Source: Acidimicrobiales bacterium
Lineage (GTDB): Bacteria > Actinomycetota > Acidimicrobiia > Acidimicrobiales > Iamiaceae
Reading direction: 5' to 3'
Assembly (NCBI GenBank): GCA_020439605.1
Contig: JAGQSI010000018.1
Coordinates: 1 to 13,923 of the forward strand
DNA length: 13,923 nt
This document shows positions 7,054 through 12,263 of this stretch, one piece after another (position 1 is the first letter of the stretch; every line of letters starts with the position of its first letter). The notes under the pieces are model-generated. The model had not been told where the DNA came from. It saw only the letters and a list, made by a program, of their open reading frames with translations, and searched no databases. A program made the translations under genes and the position numbers.

Positions 7054-8261
7054 GCTTCTCAAAACGATCTGAGTCCGGGCTATCGCTAATCGAGGTTGTT
7101 GTGGCGATGATGATCTCGGGCGTGATCATGGCGGTGTTGGTAAATGTGCTGGTTGGCTCAACGCGCTCAGCACGCGACACCAGCAACTCGATCCAGAGTT
7201 CCACGTCCGCGTTCCGGGCCTCCACCTACTTCGCCAACGATGTGGCCACGGCTGGAGTTGCCCCCGGCTCAACTCAACCCGTCTCGAGAGCAGTCAATGG
7301 CTGTGGTGGCACAACCGCAGTAGTTCGAATCGTGGGGCCCGGACAGTCGAGCGGCACCATTGTCCGTTCCTACCATCAGATAAGCACCGCAGAAGGTTCC
7401 ATTCTCGAAAGGCGGGTGTGCTCTGGAACAGACCTGAATGCCGCCCTCGGCGCGACCCATACAGACATCGTGGTTGCGAAAGATCTGAACTCTTCACCAG
7501 TACAGATCAGTTGCAGTGGAGATTCGCCCACCCCACCCTTTGATGATTCGGGCTGCACCAGCGTTGAGCTCACAGCAACCACTACAACCACTCGGGTTCT
7601 AACCGCCAAGGGTCGCACCAGAAGCGCCCAATCCCCGACCGCCACCACAGCCGTGGCTCCTCCAACTGCTCCAGCCACCGGCACCTGCACGCTTCTGGCT
7701 TCAGATACCGCCTACGCCGACACCGGCAGCGGATCAAACTCGACCCATGCCAACCAGACCCAAATGCAGACCTACAACCAAGGCGGTGGACCCAAGAATT
7801 ATTCATACCTGCGCTTCGACCTGACCGGCCCTTGCACAGGAGCTGGAGACCCTTGGCCCACCTTGCCTGGTGGGCGCACGATCGTCACTGCATCGCTCAG
7901 CATCGGCTATCTGGGCACAGCGGGATGCTGCATCTCATATAAGGAACATTCGGTTACCGCGGTAGGACCTGGGACCTGGTCCGAGGCCACACTCACCGGC
8001 AACAACCGAATCACTGGGACTCTCGGTTCGGCTGTGGACTTCGACGCCCCGGGGTCTAACCCCACAAATGTGAACCTCACCGGAGGAGCCATCACTACCG
8101 CTGTACAGCAGTGGTATACCCCCGGCGGCTGGAAGAACAACGGGTTCGTCCTTGCGAGACGCACAGTTGGCGACACCACTGGCAAGACTCGTCAGTGGGC
8201 AACCCGTCTTTACGGCAACGCAACCTATCGACCACGGCTCGTGGTCACCTGGGGGCCGTGA
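7050..8261 (+). CDS. Prepilin (core type B) fused to a C-terminal DNRLRE-type domain
   Basis: A 403-residue prepilin with a 10-residue leader ending S-G, then L-S-L-I-E (Glu +5 is E15) and a hydrophobic helix to about residue 35. The head (36-190) has four cysteines and an L-E-R-R-V-C segment comparable to L-V-R-R-T-C in the FnIII prepilin at 1-1448. A Thr/Pro/Ala-rich linker (192-212) connects to a second DNRLRE-like domain (213-403). That domain has Y-A-D-T, Y-S-Y-L-R-F-D-L, a G-R-T-I-V-T-A-S-L-S strand, a W-S-E-A-T-L-T segment, Q-Q-W-Y, G-F-V-L-A-R-R and a terminal Y-R-P-R-L-V-V-T-W. The start overlaps the upstream stop by four bases, with GGAGG 10 bases before it. It is most likely a minor pilin presenting a carbohydrate-binding or adhesive domain; the ligand is not predictable. 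Confidence 0.85.
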   Translation: MSFSKRSESGLSLIEVVVAMMISGVIMAVLVNVLVGSTRSARDTSNSIQSSTSAFRASTYFANDVATAGVAPGSTQPVSRAVNGCGGTTAVVRIVGPGQSSGTIVRSYHQISTAEGSILERRVCSGTDLNAALGATHTDIVVAKDLNSSPVQISCSGDSPTPPFDDSGCTSVELTATTTTTRVLTAKGRTRSAQSPTATTAVAPPTAPATGTCTLLASDTAYADTGSGSNSTHANQTQMQTYNQGGGPKNYSYLRFDLTGPCTGAGDPWPTLPGGRTIVTASLSIGYLGTAGCCISYKEHSVTAVGPGTWSEATLTGNNRITGTLGSAVDFDAPGSNPTNVNLTGGAITTAVQQWYTPGGWKNNGFVLARRTVGDTTGKTRQWATRLYGNATYRPRLVVTWGP

Positions 8262-8719
8262 TGATCAACAATCGCTCTTTTCGCGACAAGCGGTCCCTTC
8301 AAGATGAGCGCGGTGCAGCGCTGGTAGCGGTGCTCGGTGTCTTGACCATCGCCCTGCTATTGCTCACCGCTTTGACCACAGCAGTGTGGGTGCATCTTCG
8401 GGCCGGAAACAGTTACCGAGTTCGGACCGAACGAATCCAAGAACACACAGATGCTGTGGACTTCGCGTTCAACGCCATGCGCAACAACAACACCTACGGG
8501 CGAGTGGGCGACTCGCCTCGGTCATGGACATATGACGGCATCACCGTCACCTGCAACCCAACCGATTCTTCAAGTGGTGAAACATCTGGGGTTGGCCGCA
8601 AGGACCGCACCGTCACCTGCTCCACCTCCATCATCACCGGCACAATCCGGTTCTTTGACCGTGGTGGGGTGGCCAACGGAATTCAGAGCGAAGTACTCAG
8701 TTGGAAAGCCACGCCCTGA
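8261..8719 (+). CDS. PilX-like minor pilin / pilus assembly protein
   Basis: A 152-residue protein. After a basic N-terminus, D-E-R-G-A-A-L-V-A-V-L-G begins a hydrophobic helix (about 19-43), the pattern of PilX N-terminal proteins, which are encoded last in minor-pilin operons. G18 would be the cleavage position, but the +5 residue is Ala, not the conserved Glu, as is common for PilX-type and GspK-like tip subunits. The soluble part has two cysteines (98, 120) and no recognised module. The ATG at 8261 overlaps the preceding TGA by one base (TGATG); a GTG just before it is also possible. It is the last gene of the right arm and probably helps initiate the pilus or cap its tip. Confidence 0.75.
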   Translation: MINNRSFRDKRSLQDERGAALVAVLGVLTIALLLLTALTTAVWVHLRAGNSYRVRTERIQEHTDAVDFAFNAMRNNNTYGRVGDSPRSWTYDGITVTCNPTDSSSGETSGVGRKDRTVTCSTSIITGTIRFFDRGGVANGIQSEVLSWKATP

Positions 8720-8733
8720 CGGTTTCGGGCCAA

Positions 8734-8750
8734 GAGGGTTCCTCACCCTC
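8734..8750. terminator. Weak bidirectional hairpin between convergent genes
   Basis: GAGGGT (8734-8739) pairs with ACCCTC (8745-8750) around five bases, 15 bases after the PilX-like stop and overlapping the stop of the convergent acyltransferase gene. Neither strand has a run of T after the stem, so intrinsic termination would be inefficient. The position is the main support. Confidence 0.3.
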
Positions 8751-9501
8751 AGGTGAGATCCGCTAGTTCTTCCTCGCTCAACGCCTCTATGCGCGCTAGC
8801 GCCTCGGCCAACACAGAGGTGTCCACGGTTTCAGTTTCGGCGATCACATCGCCCGTACCATCTGGCCTGACCCACCCGACTCCGGGTTCGTACCGGCGAA
8901 TGACTCTCGCAGGAACCCCGCCGATAACGGCACGATCGGGAATGGTTCCTCGAACAACCGACCCAGCCGCCACTACTACGTGCTTGCCGAGATTGGTACC
9001 AGCGAGAATGACGCAGCCGTGACCGATCCAACACCCGTCGCCAATCACCACCGGCTGATGCACGCCTAGCTGTAGACCCGGTGGAGTGTGTGGATCTGTG
9101 TAGCCGTGATTGCCGTCTGTCACGTAGATGTCTTGACCAAACCAGACATCGTCTCCAATCGTGATGGACTCGTGCGCCACTAGCCCGCAACGCATTCCGA
9201 TCAAGCTTCGGTCTCCGATCGAGATCACCTTGTCGGGCAGACCGCTTTGGTCGGGGTGATAGCCCGCAGCCATGGTGACCCACGTGTTGATCGTGGTGCC
9301 GGACCCAACATGGATGTGCTTTTCGCCATAGAGCGCGGCGTAGGGAAAGCCCATTATGGAACCCTCACCGAAAGAGCCGAAGCGTTCCGCCGCCGCGGTA
9401 CCTGGAGCAATGGCGCCAGCAATGCGAAGACGATCCCAACCGCTATGTAGGGCTGCATTGACGATGCGATGAACACGTTGGGCCAAAGGGCGTGGTAGCA
9501 C
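8749..9501 (-). CDS. Hexapeptide-repeat (left-handed beta-helix) acyltransferase
   Basis: A 250-residue protein of the maltose/galactoside/WbbJ-like O-acetyltransferase type, which transfers an acyl group from acyl-CoA, typically to a sugar or polysaccharide. Repeating [I/V]-G-x-x-x hexads run through residues 60-200 (I-H-V-G-S-G, I-S-I-G-D-R, I-T-I-G-D-D, V-V-I-G-D-G, I-G-H-G). The likely catalytic histidine is H132 in D-G-N-H-G-Y, and the family's closing V-I-G-G-V-P-A-R-V-I is at 192-201. An acidic tail (from about 215) follows. The GTG at 9501 is the only normal start between an in-frame upstream stop and the conserved region. AAGGGG touches the start codon, too close for a normal ribosome-binding site. 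The substrate cannot be read from sequence; surface glycan or sugar-nucleotide modification is a guess. Confidence 0.88.
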   Translation of the reverse strand: MLPRPLAQRVHRIVNAALHSGWDRLRIAGAIAPGTAAAERFGSFGEGSIMGFPYAALYGEKHIHVGSGTTINTWVTMAAGYHPDQSGLPDKVISIGDRSLIGMRCGLVAHESITIGDDVWFGQDIYVTDGNHGYTDPHTPPGLQLGVHQPVVIGDGCWIGHGCVILAGTNLGKHVVVAAGSVVRGTIPDRAVIGGVPARVIRRYEPGVGWVRPDGTGDVIAETETVDTSVLAEALARIEALSEEELADLT

Positions 9502-9553
9502 CCCTTCACAGTAAAACGCCGGGGCGCGCTGGATAGAACCCCCCTGTGGTCCC

Positions 9554-9559
9554 TAGCCT
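9554..9559 (+). promoter_or_regulatory. -10 element of a leaderless promoter for the 9566 gene
   Basis: TAGCCT fits the actinobacterial TANNNT consensus. Exactly six bases separate it from the GTG at 9566, so transcription would start on the first base of the start codon. No ribosome-binding site precedes the gene, which agrees with leaderless translation. Confidence 0.45.
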
Positions 9560-9565
9560 GTAGCT

Positions 9566-10066
9566 GTGACCACAGTCGAGGATCCCACCACCTTGGCCCA
9601 AGAGGTTACGAGCGACGATTCACGCTGCCCGTTCCCCCATAGCGCCACCGCTGAAACATGTCCGGTTCCAGGAGTAGGCCAGCCTCGCGCTCGGCGCAAC
9701 CCCAACCGCTCGGCCGCAGACCGCTTCGTCTGGAAGCTGCTCCGGATCAAGGAACGGCCCGAAGGTGTGAGCGAGGCTGCTGCCAACTCGGCCTTTCAGA
9801 AGTCCATGCTCATCTCGGCCACTCGCTGCACCCTCACCTATGTGGTGTTTCCGATCATGATTCCGCTGCTCGGAATCCTCAAGGGCGTGGAAGCACCACT
9901 TGGCGTGGCTATTGGCAGCTTCGCAATCGTGTGCGACGTGTTCACCATTCGACGGTTCTTCGCTGCAGACCACAAGTACCGCTGGCATTTCTCAGCTATC
10001 GCGCTCAGCATTATCGGCTTGTTGTTCGTGCTTCTAGCCGAGGACATCATCGCCCTGTTCAACTAG
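9566..10066 (+). CDS. Small three-helix membrane protein of unknown function
   Basis: I do not recognise the family. The 166-residue protein begins with a polar segment of about 50 residues containing two C-P pairs (C21-P22 and C32-P33), with a His and Pros nearby, then a basic stretch (41-66, many Arg and Lys). Three hydrophobic helices follow at about 81-105, 110-128 and 141-160, with R-R-F-F-A-A-D-H-K-Y-R-W in the loop between the last two. It could be a small membrane sensor or adaptor; the paired cysteines might bind metal or form a disulfide. The GTG start at 9566 is supported by a leaderless -10 element. It is divergent from the acyltransferase and convergent with the reductase. Confidence 0.75.
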   Translation: MTTVEDPTTLAQEVTSDDSRCPFPHSATAETCPVPGVGQPRARRNPNRSAADRFVWKLLRIKERPEGVSEAAANSAFQKSMLISATRCTLTYVVFPIMIPLLGILKGVEAPLGVAIGSFAIVCDVFTIRRFFAADHKYRWHFSAIALSIIGLLFVLLAEDIIALFN

Positions 10067-10085
10067 TCGGCGGTATCGCGGCCAA

Positions 10086-11063
10086 CTACCTGCGTTTGGC
10101 GATCGCGTTCATCTCAGAAACCACATCATCGCTGAGGCGTTCGAGCGCAACCAGAGCACCAAGGTTCTCTTCGACCTGAGCGGCGCTACTCGCTCCGAGA
10201 ATCACAGTGGACACGTTCGGATTCTTGGCACACCAAGCAATGGTGAGCTGAGCCACACTCACCTCTAGGCGATCGGCAATCACCATGAGTTCACGGACCT
10301 TCTGGTTTTGGCTTTCGTCTGTCAGTAACTCACGCAACCACTCGTAACCGGGTAGCGAAGCGCGGCTGCCATCAGGCACACCGTCGATGTACTTGCCGCT
10401 CAACAGACCCGAAGCGAGCGGACTCCAGGTTGTCAGGCCAAGACCAATGTCTTCATAGAGACGGGCATATTCCTGCTCCACCTTGCGGGTCTCGAACAGG
10501 TTGTATTGAGGTTGCTCTACCACCGGCTTGTGGAGATGATGACGCTCGGCGATCTCCCAGGCGGCACGTATCTCGTCCGCGGACCACTCCGATGTTCCCC
10601 AGTACAGAGCCTTACCGGAGGACACGATGTCGCTCATCGCCCACACCGTTTCTTCGATGGGCGTGTTGGGATCCGGGCGGTGACAGTAGAGAAGGTCCAC
10701 AAAGTCAAGGCCGAAACGCTCCAACGACCGATCAATGCCCTGAAGCAGATACTTGCGGTTCAAGGTGTTGGACATGTTGGGCACATCACCGTGGATACCC
10801 CAGAAGAGCTTTGTCGAGACCACATAGGAATGGCGCTCCCAACCGAGCTCAGCAATCGCCCGGCCCATGATCTGTTCGCTCGCACCGCCGGCGTAAACCT
10901 CTGCATTGTCAAAGAAGTTGACCCCACCGGCTCTCGCTATCTCTAGACAATCCTTGGCCAGTCCAACATCCATCTGCTCACCGAACGTCACCCAGGATCC
11001 AAAGGACAGTGCGCTCACCTGAAGGCCACATCGACCTAGTCGGTTGTAAGGCATCTGGGTCAT
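10086..11063 (-). CDS. Aldo/keto reductase, potassium-channel beta-subunit-like (AKR6-type)
   Basis: NADPH-dependent (beta/alpha)8 oxidoreductase of 325 residues, the normal length. The catalytic tetrad is visible: D52 and Y57 in D-N-A-E-V-Y, K85 in S-T-K-L-F-W-G, and H128 in C-H-R-P-D-P-N-T-P. Many segments match the Kv-beta/YghZ-type family: S-W-V-T-F-G (23-28), [16 protein letters not shown] (143-158), [13 protein letters not shown] (213-225), the Y-E-W-L block (240-243), and the cofactor-binding V-I-L-G-A-S-S (287-293). The ATG at 11063 has an AGGAG site about seven bases upstream. The physiological carbonyl substrate is unknown; related bacterial enzymes reduce aldehydes such as methylglyoxal. 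It is monocistronic, with a 29-bp repeat just upstream. Confidence 0.93.
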   Translation of the reverse strand: MTQMPYNRLGRCGLQVSALSFGSWVTFGEQMDVGLAKDCLEIARAGGVNFFDNAEVYAGGASEQIMGRAIAELGWERHSYVVSTKLFWGIHGDVPNMSNTLNRKYLLQGIDRSLERFGLDFVDLLYCHRPDPNTPIEETVWAMSDIVSSGKALYWGTSEWSADEIRAAWEIAERHHLHKPVVEQPQYNLFETRKVEQEYARLYEDIGLGLTTWSPLASGLLSGKYIDGVPDGSRASLPGYEWLRELLTDESQNQKVRELMVIADRLEVSVAQLTIAWCAKNPNVSTVILGASSAAQVEENLGALVALERLSDDVVSEMNAIAKRR

Positions 11064-11094
11064 GGTCAGCTCCTCTTGCTCGGATATCCAGCGA

Positions 11095-11123
11095 CCCTAC
11101 CGCTACTACGGACCCGCTGAGTC
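11095..11123. repeat. 29-bp direct repeat, copy 1
   Basis: Identical to 12207-12235 and in the same orientation; the core reads CCGCTACTACGGACCCGCT. It lies 31 bases upstream of the reductase start and contains the TAG that stops the toxin-remnant frame. On the minus strand a TTGACT (11125-11120) and a TAGGGT (11099-11094) resemble promoter hexamers, but their 20-bp spacing is too long to be convincing. Confidence 0.9.
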
Positions 11124-11525
11124 AAGACCAGCGAGAAGTCGAAGCACGGTCTTCGCATCCTCGCTTCGGTCGATGTCCCACGCCTCATGGCTCGGATTGG
11201 TCAGCAGGGGCAGGGCTGCCTTTGCGATGCGGCGACGGTCAGTCCTAGTGATATCGAGCTCAGCGATGCCATCAACGGCCAACACCGCTGCGAGAACCAC
11301 AATGTCCAACTGATGACGCAGTCTGCGCTCTGACGACTCTCCGACTATCTCGGTGGCAGCAGCGGCCTTCGCAACAAGAGCTCCAAACGCGGTCGGGCAC
11401 CGAAGTATCACTTGACCCTCACCGAACCTAACCTCAACCAGTTCGCTTCGGCCCAGTGCTTGTGTTCCTCCGGGTGCATGGACAGCGTGACCGATTGTGG
11501 ACGAGCGGTCACCGTGGCGCCGCTG
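11106..11525 (-). pseudogene. C-terminal remnant of a nucleotidyltransferase-type toxin
   Basis: The frame is open from just after an in-frame TAG (11526-11528) to a TAG at 11106, 139 codons, with no normal start before a GTG at 11411. Its content resembles the C-terminal half of actinobacterial AbiEii-like nucleotidyltransferase toxins: H-A-P-G-G-T-Q-A-L-G-R-S-E near the beginning, then G-A-L-V-A-K-A-A-A, R-R-L-R-H-Q-L-D-I-V-V-L-A-A and a D-R-R-R-I-x-K-A-x-P segment. The N-terminal catalytic domain with its G-S/G-G and D-x-D motifs is absent. The fragment begins inside the last codons of the antitoxin gene, in another frame. I infer a deletion that removed the toxin's front half, leaving a toxin unlikely to be active. 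A 101-residue protein from the GTG cannot be excluded. The family assignment rests on remembered motifs. Confidence 0.5.
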
Positions 11526-12123
11526 CTAACGCTTCATGAGCCGAACGTCGGTCCAGGCGCTCATAGGAATCCACAGCGCAGACTACGAGCGGGGCAAAAC
11601 CATCGTCCCCAAACGGCCAGTTCTCATCTTGCACTACACGAACATAAATGTTCGGCTCGGCCGATCCAGTCGATAAGTGATGGTCCACGGCAAACGCCGG
11701 CCAGACCGATTCGGAAACGTAGACATCGAGACCGAGCCCGGCTGTGGCAGCGCCTTGAGCTGCAGCTCCGACAGCTCCTCCGAGAACTACCCGTTCGTCA
11801 TCAGCCACTGTGTCAAGCTCAGCTGGCAACGCTCGACAACGGTGCAATCGCGCCCTTCGGCGAACGGCAACGGCGACAGCACTCAGCTTTTCGAGTCCAC
11901 TTAACGGTGGTTGCTGAGCGAGCTGATTCCAGGCGCCAGCCTCGGAGAGTGGCCGGCCTCTTTGTGGTCGAAGCGCCGAGCGCTCCCTGATTGATGCAAC
12001 GTCGACTGCCCAGACTCGGCCAAAACGCTCGGCGCGTAGTTCCCCCGTCGCGATCAAACGCTGTACCTGCGAAGGGGTAACTCCGAGTTGCTCAGCGGCC
12101 TCGGGCAGCGTCACTCGGTCCAT
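11509..12123 (-). CDS. Helix-turn-helix antitoxin-type DNA-binding protein
   Basis: A 204-residue protein. Residues 4-46 are an excisionase/MerR-like winged helix-turn-helix (T-L-P-E-A-A-E-Q-L-G-V-T-P-S-Q-V-Q-R-L-I, then R-V-W-A-V-D). The C-terminal part has G-R-P-L-S at 56-60, D-E-R-V-V-L-G-G near 109-116, L-D-V-Y-V at 132-136 and N-I-Y-V-R-V-V at 158-164. This fits the actinobacterial antitoxins that precede a nucleotidyltransferase-type toxin gene. The ATG at 12123 has a leaderless -10 six bases upstream and a palindrome just beyond it, consistent with autoregulation. It appears intact, while the expected toxin downstream survives only as a C-terminal fragment, so it may now be an orphan regulator. 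Confidence 0.7.
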   Translation of the reverse strand: MDRVTLPEAAEQLGVTPSQVQRLIATGELRAERFGRVWAVDVASIRERSALRPQRGRPLSEAGAWNQLAQQPPLSGLEKLSAVAVAVRRRARLHRCRALPAELDTVADDERVVLGGAVGAAAQGAATAGLGLDVYVSESVWPAFAVDHHLSTGSAEPNIYVRVVQDENWPFGDDGFAPLVVCAVDSYERLDRRSAHEALAAAPR

Positions 12124-12129
12124 GTGGAT

Positions 12130-12135
12130 AGCTTA
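12130..12135 (-). promoter_or_regulatory. -10 element of a leaderless promoter for the antitoxin gene
   Basis: On the minus strand TAAGCT (12135-12130) fits TANNNT and is followed by exactly six bases before the ATG at 12123, placing the transcript start on the A of the ATG. No good -35 hexamer is visible at 17 bp. The nearby palindrome would overlap the -35 region. Confidence 0.45.
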
Positions 12136-12140
12136 CGGCT

Positions 12141-12164
12141 AATAGGTGTTCTACACCACCTATT
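12141..12164. promoter_or_regulatory. Palindromic operator candidate upstream of the antitoxin gene
   Basis: AATAGGTG (12141-12148) and CACCTATT (12157-12164) are perfect 8-bp arms around eight bases; GGTGT and ACACC (12145-12149, 12153-12157) form a second, inner dyad. The site sits immediately upstream of the antitoxin -10 element, where a bound dimer would block RNA polymerase. Self-repression by the encoded helix-turn-helix protein is the natural inference. Confidence 0.5.
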
Positions 12165-12180
12165 AATTCTTGTGCCCTGT

Positions 12181-12192
12181 TGACCCGGGTCA
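12181..12192. promoter_or_regulatory. 12-bp perfect palindrome TGACCCGGGTCA upstream of the cyclase
   Basis: The palindrome lies inside a wider inverted repeat, GTTGAC (12179-12184) and GTCAAC (12201-12206), in the divergent antitoxin/cyclase region. It could be an operator for either gene. No regulator is identified. Confidence 0.3.
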
Positions 12193-12206
12193 CTCCCGTC
12201 GTCAAC

Positions 12207-12235
12207 CCCTACCGCTACTACGGACCCGCTGAGTC
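12207..12235. repeat. 29-bp direct repeat, copy 2
   Basis: Identical to 11095-11123. It lies 83 bases upstream of the antitoxin start on the minus strand and 28 bases before the preferred cyclase start on the plus strand. The two copies bracket the toxin-antitoxin-like module exactly. It may be one end of an insertion or a copy of a dispersed intergenic element. Confidence 0.9.
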
Positions 12236-12263
12236 CTCTACCACTAACGTTCAAGCCATCGAA

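Noticed and set aside
10081..10100. GCCAA...TTGGC inverted repeat as a terminator for the reductase
   Set aside because: Only 5-bp arms, a 10-base loop and no following T run; not distinguishable from chance.
11412..11990. A 192-codon plus-strand frame opposite the antitoxin gene
   Set aside because: The minus strand there encodes a clear helix-turn-helix protein; the plus frame has low-complexity Arg/Gln/His composition and no ribosome-binding site.
11106..12123. Programmed frameshift joining the antitoxin and the toxin remnant into one protein
   Set aside because: The frames overlap by only 17 bases with no slippery run noticed, and the toxin catalytic half is missing, so deletion explains the arrangement better.
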